A stretch of DNA of 64,000 nt from Hydractinia symbiolongicarpus (lineage: Eukaryota; Cnidaria; Hydrozoa; Anthoathecata; Hydractiniidae), in assembly GCF_029227915.1 (NCBI RefSeq), contig NC_079887.1:5394001-5458000 (forward strand), written 5' to 3'. The position numbers and the translations under genes are program-made. The notes beneath the pieces were generated by a model. It was not told the DNA's origin and did not search any database. It worked only from the letters and a program-made list of their open reading frames with translations. Position 1 is the stretch's first letter; each line of letters starts with the position of its first letter. Below, piece by piece: positions 36,711 through 50,599 of the stretch.

Positions 36711-39700
36711 GTATACAAAGAAAGTACCCTGTGAGTAAACTCATTTCCAGAACGATTTTTTAAATTATTTTTTCACCACTAAAACGCATAAGACTTGTAG
36801 GTTTCAAAAAAGTTTTCATTTTTGATCAGACGCTGAATAAAAGAAGTTTAATCGCCGGCAAACGAAAACTCGCGATTTCCCGTAAATCCCGGGCTTGGCC
36901 GGTATAGTCAAAAGTATACAAAGAAAGTACCCAGGGAGTAAACTCATTTCCTGAACGATTTTTTAAATTATTTTTTCACCACTAAAACGCATGAGACTTG
37001 TAGTTTTCAAAAATGTTTTCATTTTTGATGAGACGCTTAATAAAAGAAGTTTAATCGCCGGCAAACGAAAACCCGCCATTTCCCGTTAACCTCGGACTCG
37101 GCCCGTATAGTCAAAAGTATACAAAGAAAGTACCCAAGGAGTAAACTCATTTCCCGAACGATTTTTTATATTATTTTTTCAGCACTAAAACGCATGAGAC
37201 TTGTAGTTTTCAAAAATGTTTTCTTTTTTGATGGGACGCTTAATAAAAGAGATTTAATCGCCGGCAAACGAAAACCCGCGATTTCCCGTTAATCCCGAGC
37301 ATGGCCCGTATAGTCGAATGTATACAAAGAAAGTACCCACGGAGTAAACTCATTTCCCGAATGATTTTTTAAATTTTTTTTTCACCACTAAAACGCATGA
37401 GACTTGTAGTTTTCAAAAATGTTTTCATTTTTGATGACACGCTTAATGAAAGAGGTTTAATCGCCGGCAAACGGAAACCAGCGATTTCCCGTAAATCCCG
37501 GGCTTGGCCCGTAGAGTCGAATGTATACAAAGAAAGTACCCTGTGAGTAAACTCATTTCCAGAACGATTTTTTAAATTATTTTTTCACCACTAAAACGCA
37601 TAAGACTTGTAGGTTTCAAAAAAGTTTTCATTTTTGATCAGACGCTGAATAAAAGAAGTTTAATCGCCGGCAAACGAAAACTCGCGATTTCCCGTAAATC
37701 CCGGGCTTGGCCGGTATAGTCAAAAGTATACAAAGAAAGTACCCAGGGAGTAAACTCATTTCCTGAACGATTTTTTAAATTATTTTTTCACCACTAAAAC
37801 GCATGAGACTTGTAGTTTTCAAAAATGTTTTCATTTTTGATGAGACGCTGAATAAAAGAAGTTTAATCGCCGGCAAACGAAAACCCGCGATTTCCCGTTA
37901 ATCCCGAGCTTGGCCCGTATAGTCGAATGTATACAAAGAAAGTACCCACGGAGTAAACTCATTTCCCGAACGATTTTTTAATTTTTTTTTTCACCACTGA
38001 AACGCATGAGACTTGTAGTTTTCAAAAATGTTTTCATTTTTGATGACACGCTTAATGAAAGAAGTTTAATCGCCGGCAAACGAAAACTCGCGATTTCCCG
38101 TTAATCCCGAGCTTGGCCCGTATAGTCGAATGTGTACAAAGAAAGTACCCAGGGAGTAAACTCATTTCCGAAACGATTTTTTAATTTTTTTTTTCACCAC
38201 TGAAACGCATGAGACTTGTAGTTTTCAAAAATGTTTTCATTTTTGATGACACGCTTAATGAAAGAGGTTTAATCGCCGGCAAACGAAAACCCGCGATTTC
38301 CCGTAAATCCTGGGCTTGGCCCGTAGAGTCGAATGTATACAAAGAAAGTACCCTGTGAGTAAACTCATTTCCAGAACGATTTTTTAAATTATTTTTTCAC
38401 CACTAAAACGCATAAGACTTGTAGGTTTCAAAAAAGTTTTCATTTTTGATCAGACGCTGAATAAAAGAAGTTTAATCGCCGGCAAACGAAAACTCGCGAT
38501 TTCCCGTAAATCCCGGGCTTGGCCGGTATAGTCAAAAGTATACAAAGAAAGTACCCAGGGAGTAAACTCATTTCCTGAACGATTTTTTAAATTATTTTTT
38601 CACCACTAAAACGCATGAGACTTGTAGTTTTCAAAAATGTTTTGATTTTTGATGAGACGCTTAATAAAAGAAGTTTAATCGCCGGCAAACGAAAACCCGC
38701 CATTTCCCGTAAATCCCGGGCTTGGCCCGTAGAGTCGAATGTATACAAAGAAAGTACCCTGTGAGTAAACTCATTTCCAGAACGATTTTTTAAATTATTT
38801 TTTCACCACTAAAACGCATAAGACTTGTAGGTTTCAAAAAAGTTTTCATTTTTGATCAGACGCTGAGTAAAAGAAGTTTAATCGCCGGCAAACGAAAACC
38901 CGCCATTTCCCGTAAATCCCGGGCTTGGCCCGTAGAGTCGAATGTATACAAAGAAAGTACCCTGTGAGTAAACTCATTTCCAGAACGATTTTTTAATTTT
39001 TTTTTTCACCACTGAAACGCATGAGACTTGTAGTTTTCAAAAATGTTTTCATTTTTGATGACACGCTTAATGAAAGAAGTTTAATCGCCGGCAAACGAAA
39101 ACTCGCGATTTCCCGTTAATCCCGAGCTTGGCCCGTATAGTCGAATGTGTACAAAGAAAGTACCCAGAGAGTAAACTCATTTCCCAAACGATTTTTTAAT
39201 TTTTTTTTTCACCACTGAAACGCATGAGACTTGTAGTTTTCAAAAATGTTTTCATTTTTGATGACACGCTTAATGAAAGAGGTTTAATCGCCGGCAAACG
39301 AAAACCCGCGATTTCCCGTAAATCCCGGGCTTGGCCCGTAGAGTCGAATGTATACAAAGAAAGTACCCAGGGAGTAAACTCATTTCCAGAACGATTTTTT
39401 AAATTATTTTTTCACCACTAAAACGCATAAGACTTGTAGGTTTCAAAAAAGTTTTCATTTTTGATCAGACGCTGAATAAAAGAAGTTTAATCGCCGGCAA
39501 ACGAAAACTCGCGATTTCCCGTAAATCCCGGGCTTGGCCGGTATAGTCAAAAGTATACAAAGAAAGTACCCAGGGAGTAAACTCATTTCCTGAACGATTT
39601 TTTAAATTATTTTTTCACCACTAAAACGCATGAGACTTGTAGTTTTCAAAAATGTTTTCATTTTTGATGAGACGCTTAATAAAAGAAGTTTAATCGCCGG

Positions 39701-42700
39701 CAAACGAAAACCCGCCATTTCCCGTTAACCTCGGACTCGGCCCGTATAGTCAAAAGTATACAAAGAAATTACCCAAGGAGTAAACTCATTTCCCGAACGA
39801 TTTTTTATATTATTTTTTTAGCACTAAAACGCATGTCACTTGTAGTTTTCAAAAATGTTTTCTTTTTTGATGGGACGCTTAATAAAAGAGATTTATACGC
39901 CGGCAAACGAAAACCCGCGATTTCCCGTTAATCCCGAGCATGGCCCGTATAGTCGAATGTATACAAAGAAAGTACCCAATGAGTAAACTCATTTCCCGAA
40001 CGATTTTTTATATTATTTTTTCAGCACTAAAACGCATGAGACTTGTAGTTTTCAAAAATGTTTTCATTTTTGATGGGACGCTTAATAAAAGAGATTTAAT
40101 CGCCGGCAAACGAAAATCCGCGATTTCCCGTTAATCCCGAGCTTGGCCCGTATAGTCGAATGTATACAAAGAAAGTACCCACGGAGTAAACTCATTTCCC
40201 GAACGATTTTTTAAATTTTTTTTCACCACTAAAACGCATGAGACTTGTAGTTTTCAAAAATGTTTTCATTTTTGATGACACACTTAATGAAAGAGGTTTA
40301 ATCGCCGGCAAACGAAAACCTGCGATTTCCCGTAAATCCCGGGCTTGGCCCGTAGAGTCGAATGTATACAAAGAAAGTACCCTGTGAGTAAACTCATTTC
40401 CAGAACGATTTTTTAAATTATTTTTTCACCACTAAAACGCATAAGACTTGTATGTTTCAAAAAAGTTTTCATTTTTGATCAGACGCTGAATAAAAGAAGT
40501 TTAATCGCCGGCAAACGAAAACTCGCGATTTCCCGTAAATCCCGTGCTTGGCCGGTATAGTCAAAAGTATACAAAGAAAGTACCCAGGGAGTAAACTCAT
40601 TTCCTGAACGATTTTTCAAATTATTTTTTTACCACTAAAACGCATGAGACTTGTAGTTTTCAAAAATGTTTTCATTTTTGATGAGACGCTGAATAAAAGA
40701 AGTTTAATCGCCGGCAAACGAAAACCCGCCATTTCCCGTAAACCCCGGACTCGGCCGTATAGTCAAAAGTATACAAAGAAAGTACCCAAGGAGTAAACTC
40801 ATTTCCCGAACGATTTTTTATATTATTTTTTCAGCACTAAAACGCATGAGACTTGTAGTTTTCAAAAATGTTTTCATTTTTGATGGGACGCTGAATAAAA
40901 GAAGTTTAATCGCCGGCAAACGAAAACCCGCGATTTCCCGTAAATCCCGGACTCGGCCCGTATAGTCAAAAGTATACAAAGAAAGTACCCAGGGAGTAAA
41001 CTCATTTCCCGAACGATTTTTTAAATTATTTTTTCACCACTAAAAGGCATGAGACTTGTAGTTTTCAAAAATGGTTTCATTTTTGATGAGACTCTTAATA
41101 AAAGGGGTTTAATTGCCAGCAAACGAAAACCCGCGATTTCCCGTAAATCCCGGGCTTGGCCCGTAGAGTCAAAAGTATACAAAGAAAGTACCCTGTGAGT
41201 AAACTCATTTCCAGAACGATTTTTTAAATTATTTTTTCACCACTAAAACGCATAAGACTTGTAGGTTTCAAAAAAGTTTTCATTTTTGATCAGACGCTGA
41301 ATAAAAGAAGTTTAATCGCCGGCAAACGAAAACTCGCGATTTCCCGTAAATCCCGGGCTTGGCCGGTATAGTCAAAAGTATACAAAGAAAGTACCCAGGG
41401 AGTAAACTCATTTCCTGAACGATTTTTCAAATTATTTTTTCACCACTAAAACGCATGAGACTTGTAGTTTTCAAAAATGTTTTCATTTTTGATGAGACGC
41501 TTAATAAAAGAAGTTTAATCGCCGGCAAACGAAAACCCGCCATTTCCCGTTAACCTCGGACTCGGCCCGTATAGTCAAAAGTATACAAAGAAAGTACCCA
41601 AGGAGTAAACTCATTTCCCGAACGATTTTTTATATTATTTTTTCAGCACTAAAACGCATGTCACTTGTAGTTTTCAAAAATGTTTTCTTTTTTGATGGGA
41701 CGCTTAATAAAAGAGATTTAATCGCCGGCAAACGAAAACCCGCGATTTCCCGTTAATCCCGAGCATGGCCCGTATAGTCGAATGTATACAAAGAAAGTAC
41801 CCACGGAGTAAACTCATTTCCCGAATGATTTTTTAAATTTTTTTTTCACCACTAAAACGCATGAGACTTGTAGTTTTCAAAAATGTTTTCATTTTTGATG
41901 ACACGCTTAATGAAAGAGGTTTAATCGCCGGCAAACGGAAACCAGCGATTTCCCGTAAATCCCGGGCTTGGCCCGTAGAGTCGAATGTATACAAAGAAAG
42001 TACCCTGTGAGTAAACTCATTTCCAGAACGATTTTTTAAATTATTTTTTCACCACTAAAACGCATAAGACTTGTAGGTTTCAAAAAAGTTTTCATTTTTG
42101 ATCAGACGCTGAATAAAAGAAGTTTAATCGCCGGCAAACGAAAACTCGCGAATTCCCGTAAATCCCGGGCTTGGCCGGTATAGTCAAAAGTATACAAAGA
42201 AAGTACCCAGGGAGTAAACTCATTTCCTGAACGATTTTTTAAATTATTTTTTCACCACTAAAACGCATGAGACTTGTAGTTTTCAAAAATGTTTTCATTT
42301 TTTATAAGACGCTGAATAAAAGAAGTTTAATCGCCGGCAAACGAAAACCCGCGATTTCCCGTTAATCCCGAGCTTGGCCCGTATAGTCGAATGTATACAA
42401 AGAAAGTACCCACGGAGTAAACTCATTTCCCGAACGATTTTTTAATTTTTTTTTTCACCACTGAAACGCATGAGACTTGTAGTTTTCAAAAATGTTTTCA
42501 TTTTTGATGACACGCTTAATAAAAGAAGTTTAATCGCCGGCAAACGAAAACTCGCGATTTCCCGTTAATCCCGAGCTTGGCCCGTATAGTCGAATGTGTA
42601 CAAAGAAAGTACCCAGGGAGTAAACTCATTTCCGAAACGATTTTTTAATTTTTTTTTTCACCACTGAAACGCATGAGACTTGTAGTTTTCAAAAATGTTT

Positions 42701-45700
42701 TCATTTTTGATGACACGCTTAATGAAAGAGGTTTAATCGCCGGCAAACGAAAACCCGCGATTTCCCGTAAATCCCGGGCTTGGCCCGTAGAGTCGAATGT
42801 ATACAAAGAAAGTACCCTGTGAGTAAACTCATTTCCAGAACGATTTTTTAAATTATTTTTTCACCACTAAAACGCATAAGACTTGTAGGTTTCAAAAAAG
42901 TTTTCATTTTTGATCAGACGCTGAATAAAAGAAGTTTAATCGCCGGCAAACGAAAACTCGCGATTTCCCGTAAATCCCGGGCTTGGCCGGTATAGTCAAA
43001 AGTATACAAAGAAAGTACCCAGGGAGTAAACTCATTTCCTGAACGATTTTTTAAATTATTTTTTCACCACTAAAACGCATGAGACTTGTAGTTTTCAAAA
43101 ATGTTTTGATTTTTGATGAGACGCTTAATAAAAGAAGTTTAATCGCCGGCAAACGAAAACCCGCCATTTCCCGTAAATCCCGGGCTTGGCCCGTAGAGTC
43201 GAATGTATACAAAGAAAGTACCCTGTGAGTAAACTCATTTCCAGAACGATTTTTTAAATTATTTTTTCACCACTAAAACGCATAAGACTTGTAGGTTTCA
43301 AAAAAGTTTTCATTTTTGATCAGACGCTGAGTAAAAGAAGTTTAATCGCCGGCAAACGAAAACCCGCCATTTCCCGTAAATCCCGGGCTTGGCCCGTAGA
43401 GTCGAATGTATACAAAGAAAGTACCCTGTGAGTAAACTCATTTCCAGAACGATTTTTTAATTTTTTTTTTCACCACTGAAACGCATGAGACTTGTAGTTT
43501 TCAAAAATGTTTTCATTTTTGATGACACGCTTAATGAAAGAAGTTTAATCGCCGGCAAACGAAAACTCGCGATTTCCCGTTAATCCCGAGCTTGGCCCGT
43601 ATAGTCGAATGTGTACAAAGAAAGTACCCAGAGAGTAAACTCATTTCCCAAACGATTTTTTAATTTTTTTTTTCACCACTGAAACGCATGAGACTTGTAG
43701 TTTTCAAAAATGTTTTCATTTTTGATGACACGCTTAATGAAAGAGGTTTAATCGCCGGCAAACGAAAACCCCCGATTTCCCGTAAATCCCGGGCTTGGCC
43801 CGTAGAGTCGAATGTATACAAAGAAAGTACCCTGTGAGTAAACTCATTTCCAGAACGATTTTTTAAATTATTTTTTCACCACTAAAACGCAAAAGACTTG
43901 TAGGTTTCAAAAAAGTTTTCATTTTTGATCAGACGCTGAATAAAAGAAGTTTAATCGCCGGCAAACGAAAACTCGCGATTTCCCGTAAATCCCGGGCTTG
44001 GCCGGTATAGTCAAAAGTATACAAAGAAAGTACCCAGGGAGTAAACTCATTTCCTGAACGATTTTTTAAATTATTTTTTCACCACTAAAACGCATGAGAC
44101 TTGTAGTTTTCAAAAATGTTTTCATTTTTGATGAGACGCTTAATAAAAGAAGTTTAATCGCCGGCAAACGAAAACCCGCCATTTCCCGTTAACCTCGGAC
44201 TCGGCCCGTATAGTCAAAAGTATACAAAGAAAGTACCCAAGGAGTAAACTCATTTCCCGAACGATTTTTTATATTATTTTTTCAGCACTAAAACGCATGT
44301 CACTTGTAGTTTTCAAAAATGTTTTCTTTTTTGATGGGACGCTTAATAAAAGAGATTTATACGCCGGCAAACGAAAACCCGCGATTTCCCGTTAATCCCG
44401 AGCATGGCCCGTATAGTCGAATGTATACAAAGAAAGTACCCAATGAGTAAACTCATTTCCCGAACGATTTTTTATATTATTTTTTCAGCACTAAAACGCA
44501 TGAGACTTGTAGTTTTCAAAAATGTTTTCATTTTTGATGGGACGCTTAATAAAAGAGATTTAATCGCCGGCAAACGAAAACCCGCGATTTCCCGTTAATC
44601 CCGAGCTTGGCCCGTATAGTCGAATGTATACAAAGAAAGTACCCACGGAGTAAACTCATTTCCCGAACGATTTTTTAAATTTTTTTTCACCACTAAAACG
44701 CATGAGACTTGTAGTTTTCAAAAATGTTTTCATTTTTGATGACACACTTAATAAAAGAAGTTTAATCGCCGGCAAACGAAAACCCGCCATTTCCCGTAAA
44801 TCCCGGGCTTGGCCCGTAGAGTCGAATGTATACAAAGAAAGTACCCTGTGAGTAAACTCATTTCCAGAACGATTTTTTAAATTATTTTTTCACCACTAAA
44901 ACGCATAAGACTTGTAGGTTTCAAAAAAGTTTTCATTTTTGATCAGACGCTGAGTAAAAGAAGTTTAATCGCCGGCAAACGAAAACCCGCCATTTCCCGT
45001 AAATCCCGGGCTTGGCCCGTAGAGTCGAATGTATACAAAGAAAGTACCCTGTGAGTAAACTCATTTCCAGAACGATTTTTTAATTTTTTTTTTCACCACT
45101 GAAACGCATGAGACTTGTAGTTTTCAAAAATGTTTTCATTTTTGATGACACGCTTAATGAAAGAAGTTTAATCGCCGGCAAACGAAAACTCGCGATTTCC
45201 CGTTAATCCCGAGCTTGGCCCGTATAGTCGAATGTGTACAAAGAAAGTACCCAGAGAGTAAACTCATTTCCCAAACGATTTTTTAATTTTTTTTTTCACC
45301 ACTGAAACGCATGAGACTTGTAGTTTTCAAAAATGTTTTCATTTTTGATGACACGCTTAATGAAAGAGGTTTAATCGCCAGCAAACGAAAACCCGCGATT
45401 TCCCGTAAATCCCGGGCTTGGCCCGTAGAGTCGAATGTATACAAAGAAAGTACCCTGTGAGTAAACTCATTTCCAGAACGATTTTTTAAATTATTTTTTC
45501 ACCACTAAAACGCATAAGACTTGTAGGTTTCAAAAAAGTTTTCATTTTTGATCAGACGCTGAATAAAAGAAGTTTAATCGCCGGCAAACGAAAACTCGCG
45601 ATTTCCCGTAAATCCCGGGCTTGGCCGGTATAGTCAAAAGTATACAAAGAAAGTACCCAGGGAGTAAACTCATTTCCTGAACGATTTTTTAAATTATTTT

Positions 45701-47588
45701 TTCACCACTAAAACGCATGAGACTTGTAGTTTTCAAAAATGTTTTCATTTTTGATGAGACGCTTAATAAAAGAAGTTTAATCGCCGGCAAACGAAAACCC
45801 GCCATTTCCCGTTAACCTCGGACTCGGCCCGTATAGTCAAAAGTATACAAAGAAAGTACCCAAGGAGTAAACTCATTTCCCGAACGATTTTTTATATTAT
45901 TTTTTCAGCACTAAAACGCATGTCACTTGTAGTTTTCAAAAATGTTTTCTTTTTTGATGGGACGCTTAATAAAAGAGATTTATACGCCGGCAAACGAAAA
46001 CCCGCGATTTCCCGTTAATCCCGAGCATGGCCCGTATAGTCGAATGTATACAAAGAAAGTACCCAATGAGTAAACTCATTTCCCGAACGATTTTTTATAT
46101 TATTTTTTCAGCACTAAAACGCATGAGACTTGTAGTTTTCAAAAATGTTTTCATTTTTGATGGGACGCTTAATAAAAGAGATTTAATCGCCGGCAAACGA
46201 AAACCCGCGATTTCCCGTTAATCCCGAGCTTGGCCCGTATAGTCGAATGTATACAAAGAAAGTACCCACGGAGTAAACTCATTTCCCGAACGATTTTTTA
46301 AATTTTTTTTCACCACTAAAACGCATGAGACTTGTAGTTTTCAAAAATGTTTTCATTTTTGATGACACACTTAATGAAAGAGGTTTAATCGCCGGCAAAC
46401 GAAAACCTGCGATTTCCCGTAAATCCCGGGCTTGGCCCGTAGAGTCGAATGTATACAAAGAAAGTACCCTGTGAGTAAACTCATTTCCAGAACGATTTTT
46501 TAAATTATTTTTTCACCACTAAAACGCATAAGACTTGTAGGTTTCAAAAAAGTTTTCATTTTTGATCAGACGCTGAATAAAAGAAGTTTAATCGCCGGCA
46601 AACGAAAACTCGCGATTTCCCGTAAATCCCGTGCTTGGCCGGTATAGTCAAAAGTATACAAAGAAAGTACCCAGGGAGTAAACTCATTTCCTGAACGATT
46701 TTTCAAATTATTTTTTCACCACTAAAACGCATGAGACTTGTAGTTTTCAAAAATGTTTTCATTTTTGATGAGACGCTGAATAAAAGAAGTTTAATCGCCG
46801 GCAAACGAAAACCCGCCATTTCCCGTAAACCCCGGACTCGGCCGTATAGTCAAAAGTATACAAAGAAAGTACCCAAGGAGTAAACTCATTTCCCGAACGA
46901 TTTTTTATATTATTTTTTCAGCACTAAAACGCATGAGACTTGTAGTTTTCAAAAATGTTTTCATTTTTGATGGGACGCTGAATAAAAGAAGTTTAATCGC
47001 CGGCAAACGAAAACCCGCGATTTCCCGTAAATCCCGGACTCGGCCCGTATAGTCAAAAGTATACAAAGAAAGTACCCAGGGAGTAAACTCATTTCCCGAA
47101 CGATTTTTTAAATTATTTTTTCACCACTAAAAGGCATGAGACTTGTAGTTTTCAAAAATGGTTTCATTTTTGATGAGACTCTTAATAAAAGGGGTTTAAT
47201 TGCCAGCAAACGAAAACCCGCGATTTCCCGTAAATCCCGGGCTTGGCCCGTAGAGTCAAAAGTATACAAAGAAAGTACCCTGTGAGTAAACTCATTTCCA
47301 GAACGATTTTTTAAATTATTTTTTCACCACTAAAACGCATAAGACTTGTAGGTTTCAAAAAAGTTTTCATTTTTGATCAGACGCTGAATAAAAGAAGTTT
47401 AATCGCCGGCAAACGAAAACTCGCGATTTCCCGTAAATCCCGGGCTTGGCCGGTATAGTCAAAAGTATACAAAGAAAGTACCCAGGGAGTAAACTCATTT
47501 CCTGAACGATTTTTCAAATTATTTTTTCACCACTAAAACGCATGAGACTTGTAGTTTTCAAAAATGTTTTCATTTTTGATGAGACGCT
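36711..47588 (+). repeat. 22-monomer higher-order repeat (4,464 bp), two copies, second enlarged
   Basis: 36,711-40,288 matches 41,175-44,752 at an offset of 4,464 bp (22 monomers minus 2 bp). The second copy then holds an extra 1,623 bp (44,753-46,375). The match resumes at an offset of 6,087 bp: 40,289-41,501 with 46,376-47,588. Since 4,464 plus 1,623 is 6,087, a single nested duplication explains the shift. Markers include TTTTGATTTTTGATG at about 38,641 and 43,104, CCGAATGATT at 37,357 and 41,821, and AAGGGGTTTAATTGCC at 41,102 and 47,189. Confidence 0.9.
43130..46375 (+). repeat. Nested 8-monomer duplication (1,623 bp) inside the second 22-monomer copy
   Basis: 43,130-44,752 is repeated as 44,753-46,375. 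The junction lies in the segment CACTTAATAAAAGAAG: up to 44,752 the sequence follows the 40.2-kb unit (CACTTAATGAAAGAGG there), and from 44,753 it follows the 43,130 unit. The GAGCATGGCCCG variant at 44,401 is repeated at 46,024. The breakpoint falls at the same internal position of the monomer in both partners, as expected for homologous unequal crossing-over. Confidence 0.88.
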
Positions 47589-50500
47589 GAATAAAAGAAG
47601 TTTAATCGCCGGCAAACGAAAACCCGCCATTTCCCGTAAACCCCGGACTCGGCCCGTATAGTCAAAAGTATACAAAGAAAGTACCCAAGGAGTAAACTCA
47701 TTTCCCGAACGATTTTTTATATTATTTTTTCAGCACTAAAACGCATGAGACTTGTAGTTTTCAAAAATGTTTTCATTTTTGATGGGACGCTGAATAAAAG
47801 AAGTTTAATCGCCGGCAAACGAAAACCCGCGATTTCCCGTAAATCCCGGACTCGGCCCGTATAGTCAAAAGTATACAAAGAAAGTACCCAGGGAGTAAAC
47901 TCATTTCCCGAACGATTTTTCAAATTATTTTTTCACCACTAAAAGGCATGAGACTTGTAGTTTTCAAAAATGGTTTCATTTTTGATGAGACTCTTAATAA
48001 AAGGGGTTTAATTGCCAGCAAACGAAAACCCGCGATTTCCCGTAAATCCCGGGCTTGGCCCGTAGAGTCGAATGTATACAAAGAAAGTACCCTGTGAGTA
48101 AACTCATTTCCAGAACGATTTTTTAAATTATATTTTAACCACTAAAACGCATAAGACTTGTAGGTTTCAAAAATGTTTTCATTTTTGATCAGACGCTGAA
48201 TAAAAGAAGTTTAATCGCCGGCAAACGAAAACTCGCGATTTCCCGTAAATCCCGGGCTTGGCCGGTATAGTCAAAAGTATACAAAGAAAGTACCCAGGGA
48301 GTAAACTCATTTCCTGAACGATTTTTTAAATTATTTTTTCACCACTAAAACGCATGAGACTGGTAGTTTTCAAAAATGTTTTCATTTTTGATGAGACGCT
48401 GAATAAAAGAAGTTTAATCGCCGGCAAACGAAAACTCGCGATTTCCCGTAAATCCCGGGCTTAGCCGGTATAGTCAAAAGTATACAAAGAAAGTACCCAG
48501 GGAGTAAACTTATTTTCCGAACGATTTTTTAAATTATTTTTTCACCACTAAAACGCATGAGACTTGTAGTTTTCAAAAGTGTTTTCATTTTTGATGAGAC
48601 GCTGAATAAAAGACGTTTTATCGCCGGCAAACGAAAACCCGCGATTTCCCGTAAATCCCGGGCTTGGCCCGTATAGTTGAATTTATTTAAAGAAAGTACC
48701 CAGGGAGTAAACTCATTTCCAAAACGATTTTTTAAAGTATCTTTTCACCACTAAAACGCATAAGACTTGTAGATTTCAAAAATGTTTTCATTTTTGATCA
48801 GACGCTGAATAAAAGAAGTTTAATCGCCGGCAAACGAAAACTCGCGATTTCCCGTAAATCCCGGGCTTGGCCGGTATAGTCAAAAGTATACAAAGAAAGT
48901 ACCCAGGGAGTAAACTCATTTCCTGAACGATTTTTTAAATTATTTTTTCACCACTAAAACGCATAAGACTTGTAGGTTTCAAAAAAGTTTTCATTTTTGA
49001 TCAGACGCTGAATAAAAGAAGTTTAATCGCCGGCAAACGAAAACTCGCGATTTCCCGTAAATCCCGGGCTTGGCCGGTATAGTCAAAAGTATACAAAGAA
49101 AGTACCCAGGGAGTAAACTCATTTCCTGAACGATTTTTCAAATTATTTTTTCACCACTAAAACGCATGAGACTTGTAGTTTTCAAAAATGTTTTCATTTT
49201 TGATGAGACGCTGAATAAAAGAAGTTTAATCGCCGGCAAACGAAAACCCGCCATTTCCCGTAAACCCCGGACTCGGCCCGTATAGTCAAAAGTATACAAA
49301 GAAAGTACCCAAGGAGTAAACTCATTTCCCGAACGATTTTTTATATTATTTTTTCAGCACTAAAACGCATGAGACTTGTAGTTTTCAAAAATGTTTTCAT
49401 TTTTGATGGGACGCTGAATAAAAGAAGTTTAATCGCCGGCAAACGAAAACCCGCGATTTCCCGTAAATCCCGGACTCGGCCCGTATAGTCAAAAGTATAC
49501 AAAGAAAGTACCCAGGGAGTAAACTCATTTCCCGAACGATTTTTCAAATTATTTTTTCACCACTAAAAGGCATGAGACTTGTAGTTTTCAAAAATGGTTT
49601 CATTTTTGATGAGACTCTTAATAAAAGGGGTTTAATTGCCAGCAAACGAAAACCCGCGATTTCCCGTAAATCCCGGGCTTGGCCCGTAGAGTCGAATGTA
49701 TACAAAGAAAGTACCCTGTGAGTAAACTCATTTCCAGAACGATTTTTTAAATTATATTTTAACCACTAAAACGCATAAGACTTGTAGGTTTCAAAAATGT
49801 TTTCATTTTTGATCAGACGCTGAATAAAAGAAGTTTAATCGCCGGCAAACGAAAACTCGCGATTTCCCGTAAATCCCGGGCTTGGCCGGTATAGTCAAAA
49901 GTATACAAAGAAAGTACCCAGGGAGTAAACTCATTTCCTGAACGATTTTTTAAATTATTTTTTCACCACTAAAACGCATGAGACTGGTAGTTTTCAAAAA
50001 TGTTTTCATTTTTGATGAGACGCTGAATAAAAGAAGTTTAATCGCCGGCAAACGAAAACTCGCGATTTCCCGTAAATCCCGGGCTTAGCCGGTATAGTCA
50101 AAAGTATACAAAGAAAGTACCCAGGGAGTAAACTTATTTTCCGAACGATTTTTTAAATTATTTTTTCACCACTAAAACGCATGAGACTTGTAGTTTTCAA
50201 AAGTGTTTTCATTTTTGATGAGACGCTGAATAAAAGACGTTTTATCGCCGGCAAACGAAAACCCGCGATTTCCAGTAAATCCCGGGCTTGGCCCGTATAG
50301 TTGAATTTATTTAAAGAAAGTACCCAGGGAGTAAACTCATTTCCAAAACGATTTTTTAAAGTATCTTTTCACCACTAAAACGCATAAGACTTGTAGATTT
50401 CAAAAATGTTTTCATTTTTGATCAGACGCTGAATAAAAGAAGTTTAATCGCCGGCAAACGAAAACTCGCGATTTCCCGTAAATCCCGGGCTTGGCCGGTA

Positions 50501-50599
50501 TAGTCAAAAGTATACAAAGAAAGTACCCAGGGAGTAAACTCATTTCCTGAACGATTTTTTAAATTATTTTTTCACCACTAAAACGCATAAGACTTGTAG
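47301..50599 (+). repeat. 8-monomer higher-order repeat (1,624 bp), two tandem copies
   Basis: 47,301-48,975 matches 48,925-50,599 at an offset of 1,624 bp. Rare markers are shared: GACTGGTAGTTTTC at about 48,357 and 49,981, TTGAATTTATTTAAAG at about 48,671 and 50,295, AAGACGTTTTATCGCC, and AAGGGGTTTAATTGCC at 48,001 and 49,625. The one difference I noticed is TTTCCAGTAAATC near 50,272 against TTTCCCGTAAATC. The match ends at G/T at 48,976/50,600. Confidence 0.9.
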
